Shown: piece after piece, positions 1 to 8,455 of the stretch
Position numbering within the stretch: position 1 is the stretch's first letter
Layout of the letters: each line of letters opens with the position of its first letter
Assembly (NCBI RefSeq): GCF_028607085.1
Contig: NZ_CP117411.1
Location: 3,162,001-3,226,000 of the forward strand
Length of the DNA: 64,000 bases
DNA from: Sphingomonas naphthae
GTDB taxonomy: Bacteria > Pseudomonadota > Alphaproteobacteria > Sphingomonadales > Sphingomonadaceae
Reading direction: 5' to 3'
Made by a program: the position numbers and the translations under genes
The notes under the pieces: model-generated
The model's database searches: none
Told to the model about the DNA's origin: nothing
What the model saw: the letters and a program-made list of their open reading frames with translations, nothing else

Positions 1-548
1 CGCCGGTCGAGGAAGGCGGCGGTGTCGGCGAGGTTCTCGCTCTCGTCGTCGAGCAGGGCGAGTAGGGTCGAGGCGTAGACGCCCGTCAGGGTCAGGCGCT
101 TGGTGTACCAGGCGAAATCGGTCGAGCGGTCGCCCGCCAGCCGCCACATCGCGTCGGCCGCGCGCCAGCCGAGCTTGCTGCCGAGCGCGAGGTTGGTGGG
201 GAAAGCGAGGATGGCGAGCGCGCGGCGCAGCGCCTCGCGGTGGGGCGCCACCGCCGCGATCCGCACCCACACGAGCGACCGGATCCGCTCGCGCACCTTC
301 ATCGCCGCGATGCGATCGGGCGGGAAGGCGGCGGCCATCGCCTCGTCGACGCTGGCGAACCACGCGTCGATCATCTGGCCGGCGCCCTCGGGGAAAGCGA
401 TGCGGGCGCGTTCGGGCGGCACGCCCAGTTCTATGGCGGCGGCGTCGAGCGCGGGCGGCGCCCAGCCGTCGAAGGTGGCGTGGCCCGGCAGCAGGGGGCC
501 GAGCGCGGCGCGCAATTCGGGCAGGGTCATGTCGAGCGGTTCGATCAT
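1..548 (-). CDS. COQ9 family protein, C-terminus cut off by the window edge
   Basis: The reverse strand is open from an ATG at 548 to the left edge, giving about 182 residues with no stop, so the C-terminus is missing. The protein begins MIEPLDMTLPELRAAL and continues with an alpha-helical, Ala/Arg-rich pattern (for example GWRAADAMWRLAGDRSTDF followed by WYTKRLTL) typical of bacterial COQ9/TetR-like proteins. COQ9 proteins bind isoprenoid lipids and support ubiquinone biosynthesis, presenting the quinone precursor to the Coq7 hydroxylase. The gene lies 27 bases downstream of the EamA transporter on the same strand. The family call is by pattern recognition. Confidence 0.75.
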   Translation of the reverse strand, partial: MIEPLDMTLPELRAALGPLLPGHATFDGWAPPALDAAAIELGVPPERARIAFPEGAGQMIDAWFASVDEAMAAAFPPDRIAAMKVRERIRSLVWVRIAAVAPHREALRRALAILAFPTNLALGSKLGWRAADAMWRLAGDRSTDFAWYTKRLTLTGVYASTLLALLDDESENLADTAAFLDR

Positions 549-575
549 GGCGCCTAGATGGCCCCCGCCGGGCGA

Positions 576-1505
576 TCAGGCAAGCGCGCGCTCTTCCGGC
601 GGCGGCGCGCGACGGACGAGAATGAGGGCGACGCACAGCGCCAGCCCGCCGAGATAATCGGGCAGCGCCAGCCGCTCGCCGTAGAATAGGCCGCCGACGG
701 CCGCCAGGATCACCGGCTGGAGCAGCAGGCTCAATCCCACCACCAACGGCGGCAGATGGCCGACCGCGAAGGCGAGCAGGCCCTGGCCGATCACCTGGCT
801 GGTCAGCGCCATCACCACCAGCGGCCACCACGGCCCGGTCGGCCAGATCGGATCGCCCATGAAGAGCGCGAAGGCCAGCATCGGCAGGATGCCCGAGACG
901 GTCATCGCGAACAGCATCGGCACCGGGCCCAGCCGCCCGCGCACCCGATCGATCACGATCAGATAGACGGTGTAGAACAGCCCCGCGCCGATCGCGAGCA
1001 GATCGCCGATCAGGTTGCGTGGCGACAGTTCGGCCGATCGCCCCAGCAGCAGGCCGGTGCCGACCATGGCCAGCACGAAGCCCACCGCCTGCCCGCCGCG
1101 CGGCAGGCTGCGCGCGACGAGGAAGCCGTAGATCGGGAAGGTGAAGGCGGCCATGTTGCCGAACAGCGCGGCATTGCCGAGCCGGGTGTGGAGGATCGCG
1201 ACATGCCAGCACGCCAGATCGGCCGCGAAGAACAGCCCGCCCGTCGTCAGCAGCAACAGCCCGTGGCGGCCGAGCGCCACCACCTCGCGCGTGCCGCGCC
1301 CGCCCATCAACGCCAGCAAGGGCGCGGCCAGCGCCAGCCGCCACAGGCCCGAGGCCGCCGGGCCGACGCCCGATTCGCTGCCCGCCAGCCGCACCAGCAA
1401 CGGCCCGCAGCACAGGCAGATGTTCGACAGGATCGCGGCGGGCAGCGCGAACCGCGCCCAGCGCTGACCTGCCGACGCGCCATCAGAACGGATTTGCGGC
1501 GGCAT
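576..1505 (-). CDS. DMT superfamily transporter, EamA type
   Basis: A 309-residue, very hydrophobic protein with about ten predicted membrane spans arranged as two EamA repeats, the usual size for the drug/metabolite transporter superfamily. It would act in the inner membrane, usually as an exporter of amino acids, metabolites or drugs; the substrate cannot be told. I chose the ATG at 1505 (MPPQIRSDG) because a longer reading from 1703 would run through the start of the divergent Old Yellow Enzyme gene and adds only non-hydrophobic, Arg-rich sequence. The roughly 80-base gap to the divergent gene must hold both promoters. Confidence 0.85.
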   Translation of the reverse strand: MPPQIRSDGASAGQRWARFALPAAILSNICLCCGPLLVRLAGSESGVGPAASGLWRLALAAPLLALMGGRGTREVVALGRHGLLLLTTGGLFFAADLACWHVAILHTRLGNAALFGNMAAFTFPIYGFLVARSLPRGGQAVGFVLAMVGTGLLLGRSAELSPRNLIGDLLAIGAGLFYTVYLIVIDRVRGRLGPVPMLFAMTVSGILPMLAFALFMGDPIWPTGPWWPLVVMALTSQVIGQGLLAFAVGHLPPLVVGLSLLLQPVILAAVGGLFYGERLALPDYLGGLALCVALILVRRAPPPEERALA

Positions 1506-1587
1506 GGTTTTTCTTTGAAACCCTTCGCCTCGTCGTGAGGCAGGGTCGCCCCTATCTCGCTTCGCAAGGCAAAACGAGGAATTTGGC

Positions 1588-2661
1588 ATGACGACGCTGT
1601 TCGATCCGATCCAGCTGGGCGCGATTTCCGCCGCGAACCGCATCCTGATGGCGCCGCTCACCCGCGCGCGCGCCGATCGCGAGGCCGTGCCGACGCCGAT
1701 CATGGCCGAATATTATGGCCAGCGGGCGAGCGCCGGGCTCATCATCAGCGAGGCGACCGGGATCAGCCGCCTCGGCCTCGGCTGGCCCAACGCGCCCGGC
1801 CTGTGGAATGCCGCCCAGGTCGAGGGGTGGAAGCCGGTGACCGAGGCGGTGCATGCCAAGGGCGGCAAGATCGTCGCCCAGCTCTGGCACATGGGCCGGA
1901 TCGGCCACACAAGCGTCAACGGCGAACTGCCGGTCTCGGCCAGCGCGATCGCGGCGCCCGGCGAGGCGCATACCTATGACGGCAAGAAGCCCTATGAGGT
2001 GCCGCGCGCGCTCGACATCGCCGAAATCCCCGCCTTGCTCGACGATTATGCCCGCGCGGCCGAGAATGCGCTGGCGGCCGGGTTCGATGGCGTCCAGATC
2101 CATGCCGCCAACGGCTATCTGATCGATCAATTCCTGCGCGATGGATCCAACAAGCGCACCGACCGCTACGGTGGCCCGATCGAGAACCGCCTGCGCCTGC
2201 TCGACGAGGTGACCCGCGCCGTGGTGGGCGCGGCGGGCGCCGACCGCACCGCCATCCGCCTCTCGCCCAACGGCGCGGTGCAGGGCGTGGACGACAGCGA
2301 TCAGGAGGCGACCTTCACGGCGGCGGCCCGGCTGCTCGACGGCTACGCCCTCGCCTTCCTCGAACTGCGCGATCCCCGGCCGGGCAGCAGCTTCCGCGAC
2401 AGCGATCGCCGCCCGGTCGCGCCGCTGATCCGCAAGGTCTATGCCGGGCCGCTGGTGGTCAATTCGGACTATGACGCGGTCTCGGGGCAGGCGGCGCTCG
2501 ATTCGGGCGTGGCGGATGCGGTCACCTTCGGCCGCACCTTCCTCGCCAATCCCGATCTGCCGCACCGCTTCGCCAACGGCCTGTCGCTCAACACGATCGA
2601 TCCAAAGACGCTCTATTCGGGCGGGCCGGAAGGCTATACCGACTATCCGGTCGCCGCCTGA
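1588..2661 (+). CDS. Alkene reductase, Old Yellow Enzyme family (NemA/XenB-like)
   Basis: A 357-residue FMN-dependent ene-reductase of the usual single TIM-barrel length. It reduces activated C=C bonds (enones, nitroalkenes, N-ethylmaleimide-type electrophiles) with NAD(P)H in the cytoplasm. Visible marks: the N-terminal FMN-binding segment NRILMAPLTRARA, the QLWHMGR strand near residue 99, the substrate-anchoring pair in H172-A-A-N175 followed by the proton donor Y177, and FGRTFLANPDLPHRF in the C-terminal phosphate-binding region. A GAGGAA ribosome-binding site precedes the ATG. It is transcribed alone and diverges from the EamA transporter; such pairs often serve electrophile stress, but no regulator lies next to it. 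Confidence 0.93.
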   Translation: MTTLFDPIQLGAISAANRILMAPLTRARADREAVPTPIMAEYYGQRASAGLIISEATGISRLGLGWPNAPGLWNAAQVEGWKPVTEAVHAKGGKIVAQLWHMGRIGHTSVNGELPVSASAIAAPGEAHTYDGKKPYEVPRALDIAEIPALLDDYARAAENALAAGFDGVQIHAANGYLIDQFLRDGSNKRTDRYGGPIENRLRLLDEVTRAVVGAAGADRTAIRLSPNGAVQGVDDSDQEATFTAAARLLDGYALAFLELRDPRPGSSFRDSDRRPVAPLIRKVYAGPLVVNSDYDAVSGQAALDSGVADAVTFGRTFLANPDLPHRFANGLSLNTIDPKTLYSGGPEGYTDYPVAA

Positions 2662-2706
2662 CCGGGGTTTACGCTTTCTTGGGGGCTATCGTGCGACGGT
2701 GCCCCC

Positions 2707-3000
2707 ATGCAGGCGACCGATCCGAGGGAATGGCCGAGACTGGCCGAACGCGACGTCGCCGCGATCCGCCTGTCGATCTGCCGCGAACTGCTCGGCGTGC
2801 TGGCCGAACAGGGCGGAAGCGCCGGCGCGGCCGACTTCGGCGAGGTCGACGCCTTCCTCTCGGGCTGGACCGGCGAGGACGTGCGCGCGGACCCGGCGGC
2901 TTTCTGCCGCGAGGCGATCCGGCTGCTCAGCCTGATGCTGGCGCATGTCGACGCGGCGGGGTTCGAGGCGATGCGCGGGGTGCGGATCGGGCTGGAGTAA
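2707..3000 (+). CDS. Hypothetical small protein
   Basis: A 97-residue acidic, mainly helical protein starting MQATDPREWPRLAERD. I recognise no domain, signal peptide or membrane span. It follows the alkene reductase by 45 bases on the same strand and ends just before a long perfect palindrome that may end transcription, so it could be the second gene of that unit. High third-position GC and the lack of a better overlapping frame support it as a real gene, but the function is unknown. Confidence 0.5.
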   Translation: MQATDPREWPRLAERDVAAIRLSICRELLGVLAEQGGSAGAADFGEVDAFLSGWTGEDVRADPAAFCREAIRLLSLMLAHVDAAGFEAMRGVRIGLE

Positions 3001-3013
3001 GTCCGCTCCCCTA

Positions 3014-3098
3014 CCGTTCGTCCTGAGCGAAGTCGAAGGACGTGCGACTGGATGACACCGCTTGGGGCACGTCCTTCGACTTCGCTCAGGACGAACGG
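3014..3098. repeat. Intergenic palindromic repeat, 32-bp perfect arms, copy 1
   Basis: Left arm 3014-3045 (begins CCGTTCGTCCTGAGCGAAG) and right arm 3067-3098 are perfect reverse complements around a 21-base loop. A second copy lies at 6972-7056 with nearly the same arms and loop. It sits between the convergent gene at 2707-3000 and hisN, so it may act as a bidirectional stem-loop terminator. This looks like the REP-like palindrome family often seen between sphingomonad genes. Confidence 0.9.
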
Positions 3099-3108
3099 GG
3101 TATAAGGG

Positions 3109-3879
3109 TCAGGCCCCAGCCAGGATCGCCACCGCCTCGTCGATCAGCGCGGGGTCGCCCGCCGCCAGCACGCGGCCGTCGCTGTCGGCGCCGAGCGGCC
3201 GGCCGTGCCAGTCGCTCATCCGCCCACCCGCGCCCTCGACGATCGGCACCAGCGCCGCGAAATCGTACAATTTCAGCCAGGATTCACAGACGAGGTCCAG
3301 GTGGCCCGAGGCGACCAGCCCGTAATTGTGGCAGTCGCCGCCCCACAGAGTGTCGCGCGCCGCCCGGCGCAGCGCCTCGAAGCGGGGCAGATCGAGTTCG
3401 TCGAACAGATAAGGCCCGGTCGTCGCCAGATGCGCCCGCGCCACGCTCGCGCAGCGGCGGCCGTGGGCGGGCCGGCCGTTGAGGGTGGTGGGCTGGCCTT
3501 TCGCGCCCAGCCAGCGGTCGCCCGCGATCGGCTGGTCGATCACCCCCAGCACCGGCGTGCCGGCCTCCATCAGCGCGATGAGCGTGCCGAACAGGGGGCG
3601 GCCGGCGATGAAGGCACGGGTGCCGTCGATCGGGTCGAGCACCCAGACCCGCTGGGCATCGCCGCGCTCGATGCCATATTCCTCGCCGATGATGCCGTCG
3701 CCCGGCCGCTCGGCGTTGAGGATCGCGCGCATCGCCGCTTCGGAGGCACGATCGGCCTGGGTGACGGGTGAATCGTCGGGCTTCGTCTCGAGCGTGAAGC
3801 GCGCGCGGAAGAAGGGGCGGATCGCGGCGCCGGCGGCCTCGGCCAGTTTCTCGGCGAGGGCGGTGTCGGCGGCGTCCAT
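3109..3879 (-). CDS. hisN: Histidinol-phosphatase, inositol monophosphatase family
   Basis: A 256-residue Mg-dependent phosphatase of the IMPase fold. Metal-binding motifs are intact: GEEYG (E66/E67), DPIDGT (D82 to T87) and the distal GGDCHNYGLVASGHLDLV segment. Members with this pattern in Actinobacteria and Alphaproteobacteria dephosphorylate L-histidinol phosphate, the penultimate step of histidine synthesis, although inositol phosphatase or 3'-phosphoadenosine phosphatase activity is possible. Start ATG at 3879. The stop codon of prs ends one base upstream, so the two genes form an operon that links PRPP supply with histidine synthesis, which uses PRPP. Confidence 0.85.
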   Translation of the reverse strand: MDAADTALAEKLAEAAGAAIRPFFRARFTLETKPDDSPVTQADRASEAAMRAILNAERPGDGIIGEEYGIERGDAQRVWVLDPIDGTRAFIAGRPLFGTLIALMEAGTPVLGVIDQPIAGDRWLGAKGQPTTLNGRPAHGRRCASVARAHLATTGPYLFDELDLPRFEALRRAARDTLWGGDCHNYGLVASGHLDLVCESWLKLYDFAALVPIVEGAGGRMSDWHGRPLGADSDGRVLAAGDPALIDEAVAILAGA

Positions 3880-3880
3880 C

Positions 3881-4816
3881 TCAGTCGAACAGGCTGGAGA
3901 CGGAGCTTTCGTCGGCGATGCGGCGGATCGCCTCGGCCAGCAGCGGGGCGATGGTCAGCTGGCGCACCTTGGCGGCGTCGCGCACCGCCGGGGTCGCCTC
4001 CAGCGAATCGGTGATGACCAGTTCCGACAGCGCCGATCCCTCGACCCGCGCCACCGCGCCGCCCGACAGCACGCCATGGCTGACATAAGCGACGACATCC
4101 TCGGCGCCCGCCTCGCGCAGCGCGGCGGCGGCGTTGCACAGCGTACCGGCCGAATCGACGATATCGTCGATCAGAATGCAGAAGCGGCCCGAAACGTCGC
4201 CGATGATGTTCATCACCTCGGATTCGCCCGCCCGCTCGCGCCGCTTGTCGACGATCGCCAGCGGTGCGTTGTTGAGCCGCTTGGAAAGGGCGCGGGCACG
4301 CACCACGCCGCCCACGTCGGGCGAGACGACCATGAGGTTCCTGCCGCCGAAGCGGGCGTGGATGTCGGCCGACATCACCGGCGCGGCATAGAGATTGTCG
4401 GTCGGGATATCGAAGAAGCCCTGGATCTGCCCGGCATGCAGATCGACCGACAGGACCCGATCGGCGCCGGCGGCGGTAATCATGTTGGCGACCAGCTTGG
4501 CCGAGATCGGCGTGCGCGGCCCCGGCTTCCGATCCTGCCGGGCATAGCCGAAATAGGGCACCACGGCGGTGATCCGCTTGGCCGAGGCGCGGCGCAGCGC
4601 ATCGATGCAGATCAGCAATTCCATGAGATTGTCGTTGGCCGGATAGCCGGTCGACTGGAGGACGAACACATCCTCGCCCCGGACATTCTCGTTGATCTCG
4701 ACGAACACTTCCTCGTCGGCGAAGCGGCGGACCGAGGCGTCGGTCAGCGGCACCTCCAGATAGCCGGCGATGGCGCGCGCCAGCGGCAGATTGGCGTTGC
4801 CCGTGAGAAGTTTCAT
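3881..4816 (-). CDS. prs: Ribose-phosphate pyrophosphokinase (PRPP synthetase)
   Basis: A 311-residue cytoplasmic enzyme making PRPP from ribose 5-phosphate and ATP, for purine, pyrimidine, histidine and tryptophan synthesis. It shows the class I pattern: an N-terminal [11 protein letters not shown], the [15 protein letters not shown] segment, the ATP-binding [11 protein letters not shown], and the PRPP-binding loop [10 protein letters not shown]. Length matches the family. It is first in the prs-hisN operon, with hisN starting immediately after its stop. About 125 bases upstream separate it from the divergent membrane protein gene. Confidence 0.97.
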   Translation of the reverse strand: MKLLTGNANLPLARAIAGYLEVPLTDASVRRFADEEVFVEINENVRGEDVFVLQSTGYPANDNLMELLICIDALRRASAKRITAVVPYFGYARQDRKPGPRTPISAKLVANMITAAGADRVLSVDLHAGQIQGFFDIPTDNLYAAPVMSADIHARFGGRNLMVVSPDVGGVVRARALSKRLNNAPLAIVDKRRERAGESEVMNIIGDVSGRFCILIDDIVDSAGTLCNAAAALREAGAEDVVAYVSHGVLSGGAVARVEGSALSELVITDSLEATPAVRDAAKVRQLTIAPLLAEAIRRIADESSVSSLFD

Positions 4817-4941
4817 CGTGTCTCCCCGACTCCCGATGGCCGCGCTCCCTAGCGGGCGATCGCCCCGGAGGCGAGGGGTGATTGCGCTTGCGTGACAGCC
4901 GGCGCATCATGGCGACACATTTCTCCGGGGGGAGCAAGCAC

Positions 4942-5451
4942 TTGGCCACCGCGCCGATATCGTCACCGATGCACGTCGGCTGGTTCCAGAAGGCGCTGGG
5001 CGCGCTCGCGCTGCTGCTGGCGGCGATGCTGGTGATCGCGATCGCGCGGCGGGCGGGCGGGCCGGGCCTGCCGGTGGCGCAAATGCCCTGGTGGCTGATC
5101 GTCCACATGCTCACAGTGATCCCCGCGCTGCCGCTCGGCGCGTATCTGCTGCTGCGCCCCAAGGGCACGTCGCGCCACCGGCTGCTCGGCAAGATCTGGT
5201 CGGGGCTGATGGTGGTGACGGCGGTGGCGAGCTTCGGCACTTTGCTGCCGAGCGCGGGCGGCTATCTGTCATGGCTCCACATCTTTTCCGCCATCACGCT
5301 GGTGGGCGTACCGCGCCTGATCTGGACGGCGCGCCACCACAAGGTGCGCGAGCATCGCGCAACGGTGACGCGGGTCTATGCCGGGCTGGTGGGCGCGGGG
5401 CTGTTCGTGTTCCTGCCGTATCGGGTGCTCGGCGGCTGGCTGTTCGGATGA
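4942..5451 (+). CDS. DUF2306-like integral membrane protein
   Basis: A 169-residue protein with about four membrane spans (for example LGALALLLAAMLVIAIA, then TVIPALPLGAYLLL). The segment PKGTSRHRLLGKIWSGLM, a WLHIFSAITL helix and the HHKVREHRATVTRVYAGLV stretch recall the DUF2306 family of bacterial membrane proteins of unknown function, possibly heme- or quinone-related. I place the start at the TTG at 4942 because a GGGGGGAG ribosome-binding site lies 7 bases before it; an ATG at 4909 and one at 4969 are in-frame alternatives. A long repeat follows the stop. Confidence 0.7.
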   Translation: MATAPISSPMHVGWFQKALGALALLLAAMLVIAIARRAGGPGLPVAQMPWWLIVHMLTVIPALPLGAYLLLRPKGTSRHRLLGKIWSGLMVVTAVASFGTLLPSAGGYLSWLHIFSAITLVGVPRLIWTARHHKVREHRATVTRVYAGLVGAGLFVFLPYRVLGGWLFG

Positions 5452-5459
5452 TCGAAATT

Positions 5460-5578
5460 CCTCCCCTGCAAGGGGAGGGGGACAATCGCGGAGCGATGGT
5501 GGAGGGGTGACCCGCCCTCGATAGCGCGATACCCCTCCGTCAGCCCTGCGGGCTGCCACCTCCCCTTGCAGGGGAGGA
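5460..5578. repeat. Intergenic palindromic repeat, CCTCCCCTGCAAGGGGAGG family, copy 1
   Basis: About 120 bases with nested inverted repeats: the ends begin CCTCCCCTGCAAGGGGAG and finish with a matching TCCCCTTGCAGGGGAGGA. The central CCCGCCCTCGATAGCG is shared with a second copy at 28481-28595, which is about 80% or more identical by eye. It lies between a membrane protein gene and gltX and carries no gene. Confidence 0.85.
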
Positions 5579-5613
5579 TTTGTTTTGCTGCTGAACGCGC
5601 CTAAACGCCCGGC

Positions 5614-6954
5614 ATGTCAGGAACCGTCACCCGCTTCGCCCCTTCGCCGACCGGCCGGCTGCATGTCGGCAACATCCGCCTCGCGCTCCACAACTGGCTG
5701 CTGGCGAAGCAGGCGGGCGGGCGCTTCCTGCTGCGGCTCGACGATACCGATGGTGAGCGATCGACCGAGGCGTTCGCCGACGCGATCGTCGCCGATCTGG
5801 CGTGGCTGGGGCTGCAGGCGGACGGCACGGTGCGCCAGTCGGATCGCTTCGGGCTGTACGAGGCCGAGTTCGCGCGGCTGAAGGCGGCGGGGCGGGTCTA
5901 TCCCTGTTACGAGAGCCCGCAGGAGCTGGACCTCAAGCGCAAGATCGCCGCCGGGCGTGGCCTGCCGCTGATCTACGATCGTGCGGCGCTGGCGCTGAGC
6001 GACGACGACCGAGCCCGGCTGGAGGCCGAGGGCCATGCCCCCCACTGGCGCTTCCTGCTCGACCGCGACGAGCCCATCGCCTGGGCGGACGGCATCCGGG
6101 GCGAACAGAGGTTCGATCCCGCCAACCTCTCCGATCCGGTGATCCGCCGCGCCGACGGCAGCTGGCTCTACCTGTTGCCGAGCGTGATCGACGATATGGC
6201 GATGGGCGTCACCCATGTGCTGCGCGGCGAGGATCATGTGTCGAACACGGCGGCGCAGCTCCAGATGTTCTCCGCGCTGGGCGGCGCCGCGCCGGTGTTC
6301 GCGCATGAGGCATTGCTGGTAGGGCGCGAGGGCAAGCTTTCCAAGCGGCTGGGCGCGATGGGGGCGGATGCGTTCCGCGAAATGGGGATCGAGCCGATCG
6401 CGCTGAAGGCGCTGCTGGCGCGGCTCGGCACCAGCGATCCGGTCGAGCCGGTGTGGGACGATGGCACGCTGGTCACGGGCTTCGATCTCGCCCGCTTCGG
6501 CCGCGCGCCGGCCCGCTTCGACGAGGGCGAACTGGCCCAGCTCAACGCCCGCACCATCCACGGCTTGGCCTTCGTCGCCGTCGCCCCGCGCCTGCCGCTC
6601 GGCATGAGCGCGGAGGCGTGGGAGGCGGTGCGCGGCAACATCGAGAAGGTCGAGGATGCCGCCGGCTGGTGGCGGGTGATCGAGGGGCAGATGGCCGAGC
6701 CCGACCTGTCGGTGGAGGACCGCGCCTTTGCGGCGGGTGCGGCCGAGGTGCTGGCCGGTTTGGAATGGGGGCCGGGCGCGTGGAAGGCGCTGACGGCGGC
6801 GCTGAAGGAGACGAGCGGACGGAGCGGCAAGGCGCTGTTCCTGCCGCTCAGGCTGGCGCTGACGGGGTTGGCGCACGGGCCGGACATGGGCGCGCTGCTG
6901 CCGCTGATCGGGCGAGACGCGGCGATCCTGCGGCTGCGGGGGGTGGCCGTCTAA
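5614..6954 (+). CDS. gltX: Glutamate--tRNA ligase
   Basis: A 446-residue class I aminoacyl-tRNA synthetase that charges tRNA-Glu (or tRNA-Gln in organisms using the amidotransferase route). Class I signatures are clear: FAPSPTGRLHVGN near residue 8 (HIGH motif as HVGN) and KLSKR near residue 241. The catalytic domain is followed by a shorter C-terminal anticodon-binding helical domain. Alphaproteobacteria often carry two GltX paralogues of about 440-480 residues; whether a second exists cannot be seen here. It is flanked by palindromic repeats and appears to be a single-gene unit. Confidence 0.93.
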   Translation: MSGTVTRFAPSPTGRLHVGNIRLALHNWLLAKQAGGRFLLRLDDTDGERSTEAFADAIVADLAWLGLQADGTVRQSDRFGLYEAEFARLKAAGRVYPCYESPQELDLKRKIAAGRGLPLIYDRAALALSDDDRARLEAEGHAPHWRFLLDRDEPIAWADGIRGEQRFDPANLSDPVIRRADGSWLYLLPSVIDDMAMGVTHVLRGEDHVSNTAAQLQMFSALGGAAPVFAHEALLVGREGKLSKRLGAMGADAFREMGIEPIALKALLARLGTSDPVEPVWDDGTLVTGFDLARFGRAPARFDEGELAQLNARTIHGLAFVAVAPRLPLGMSAEAWEAVRGNIEKVEDAAGWWRVIEGQMAEPDLSVEDRAFAAGAAEVLAGLEWGPGAWKALTAALKETSGRSGKALFLPLRLALTGLAHGPDMGALLPLIGRDAAILRLRGVAV

Positions 6955-6971
6955 GCCATCCAAATATGATC

Positions 6972-7056
6972 CCGTTCGTCCTGAGCGAAGTTGAAGGACG
7001 TGCGACCGGACGACACCGCTTGGGGCACGTGCTTCGACTTCGCTCAGCACGAACGG
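6972..7056. repeat. Intergenic palindromic repeat, 32-bp arms, copy 2
   Basis: Same family as the repeat at 3014-3098. Left arm 6972-7003 and right arm 7025-7056 pair with only a few mismatches, and the loop (gaccggacgacaccgcttggg versus gactggatgacaccgcttggg) is nearly identical. It lies just after the gltX stop and could end gltX transcription. Confidence 0.9.
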
Positions 7057-7124
7057 ATGTGGGTGCGATGCGGAGTCCCAGCTCAACCCTAGCGCCCACC
7101 CCCTGCAAGGCTTATCTAGCGCGC

Positions 7125-7445
7125 ATGGCCCTTCCCCCTCTCTCGCGCCCGTCGACGGTGATCGCCGACCTGAAGCAATTCTTCGCGGGCGAGCATCGGC
7201 ACAAGCTGCTGGTGGCGGCCGGGGCGATCCTGATGCCGGCGCTGATCGTCGTGATGTTCATCAAGGACGGGAACAGCGGGATACTCTCCACCCGCCGCAC
7301 CATCACCTATATCCAGAGCTGGCCGGCGACCCGCACCGACGCCGAAATCATCGCCCAGCAGAAGATCGACCAGAAGATCCGCGAGCAGCAGCAGGCCGAA
7401 AAGCGCGCCGCCTATCAGCGCCTCGCCAAGCGGCTGGGGATCTGA
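7125..7445 (+). CDS. Small single-span membrane protein of unknown function
   Basis: A 106-residue protein beginning MALPPLSRPSTVIADLKQFF. It has one predicted membrane span (LLVAAGAILMPALIVVMFI, about residues 29-47) and a charged C-terminal helix rich in Gln, Lys and Arg (QQKIDQKIREQQQAEKRAA), likely a coiled coil in the periplasm or cytoplasm. It ends just upstream of ribD, close enough to share its transcript, but nothing links it to riboflavin synthesis. I recognise no family. Confidence 0.7.
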   Translation: MALPPLSRPSTVIADLKQFFAGEHRHKLLVAAGAILMPALIVVMFIKDGNSGILSTRRTITYIQSWPATRTDAEIIAQQKIDQKIREQQQAEKRAAYQRLAKRLGI

Positions 7446-7480
7446 CCGGCGCACGGCCCGGCGCGGCCGATGGCGGCTGG

Positions 7481-8446
7481 ATGGCGGTCGCCACCGCGCT
7501 GGCGTCGCGCGGGCGGGGGCGGACGGCGCCCAATCCCAATGTCGGCTGCGTGATCGTACAGGATGGCCGCGTGATCGGGCGCGGCTGGACCCAGCCGGGC
7601 GGGCGCCCCCATGCCGAGGCGATGGCGCTGGATCAGGCCGGCGAGGCCGCGCGCGGCGCCACCGCTTATGTCACCCTGGAGCCCTGCGCCCACCAGTCGC
7701 TGCGCGGCCCCGCCTGCGCCGATCTGCTCGCCGAAGCCGGGGTCGCGCGGGTCGTCGCGGCGCTGCGCGATCCCGATCCGCGCACCGATGGCGAGGGCTT
7801 CGCCCGATTGCGCGCGCATGGCCTGACCGTCGATGTCGGCACGGGCGCGGAGGAGGCACGGCGGGCGATGGCGGGCTTCCTCACCCGCCGCGCGTTCGGC
7901 CGGCCGCATGTGACGCTCAAGCTCGGCCTGTCGCTCGACGGCAAGATCGCACTGGCGAACGGGAGCAGCCGCTGGATCACCGGCGCCCCGGCGCGCGCCC
8001 ATGCCCATCTCGAGCGCGCCCGCGCCGATGCCATCCTCGTCGGGCGCGGCACGTTCGCGGCCGACGCGCCGAAGCTCGACGTGCGGCTGCGCGGGCTGGA
8101 GGAACGGGCGCCGCGCCGCTTCATCCTCGCCTCCACCAAGCCGCAGATCGAGGAGACCGGCTGGAGCTGGCTCCCTGCGCCCAATCTGATCGGCAAGCTC
8201 GTCGGCGTCGATCATCTGCTGATCGAGGGCGGCGCGGGGGTGGCGGCGAGCTTCCTGCGCGACGATCTGGTCGATCGGCTTTTGCTCTATCGCGCGCCGA
8301 TCGTCATCGGCGGGGATGGGCTGCCCGGTATCGGCGATCTCGGCATCGGCGCCTTGCTGGATACGCACGGCCGCTGGGCGCTGCACGACGCGCGAATGCT
8401 TGGCATGGACCGGCTGGAAGTCTACGAGCGCCGCCGGAAGGGCTGA
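7481..8446 (+). CDS. ribD: Bifunctional pyrimidine deaminase / uracil reductase
   Basis: A 321-residue cytoplasmic enzyme carrying out two consecutive riboflavin steps: deamination of the 2,5-diaminopyrimidine product of GTP cyclohydrolase II, then reduction of its ribosyl side chain. The N-terminal deaminase has the zinc site H44-A-E46 and C69...C79 (LEPCAH, GPAC). The C-terminal RibD_C reductase begins around VTLKLGLSLDGKIA. The alignment-conserved AAALALARRG-like N-terminus starts about here; a slightly longer start upstream (the preceding frame is open to near 7442) is possible. It is the first gene of a tight rib operon. Confidence 0.94.
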   Translation: MAVATALASRGRGRTAPNPNVGCVIVQDGRVIGRGWTQPGGRPHAEAMALDQAGEAARGATAYVTLEPCAHQSLRGPACADLLAEAGVARVVAALRDPDPRTDGEGFARLRAHGLTVDVGTGAEEARRAMAGFLTRRAFGRPHVTLKLGLSLDGKIALANGSSRWITGAPARAHAHLERARADAILVGRGTFAADAPKLDVRLRGLEERAPRRFILASTKPQIEETGWSWLPAPNLIGKLVGVDHLLIEGGAGVAASFLRDDLVDRLLLYRAPIVIGGDGLPGIGDLGIGALLDTHGRWALHDARMLGMDRLEVYERRRKG

Positions 8447-8455
8447 GGACCAACT

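Noticed and set aside
5617-7086. 489-residue open frame on the minus strand across gltX
   Set aside because: It is antisense to a clear glutamyl-tRNA synthetase and has Arg/Gln/His-rich shadow composition.
7446-7480. FMN riboswitch before ribD
   Set aside because: The space upstream is too short and shows no RFN-element pattern.
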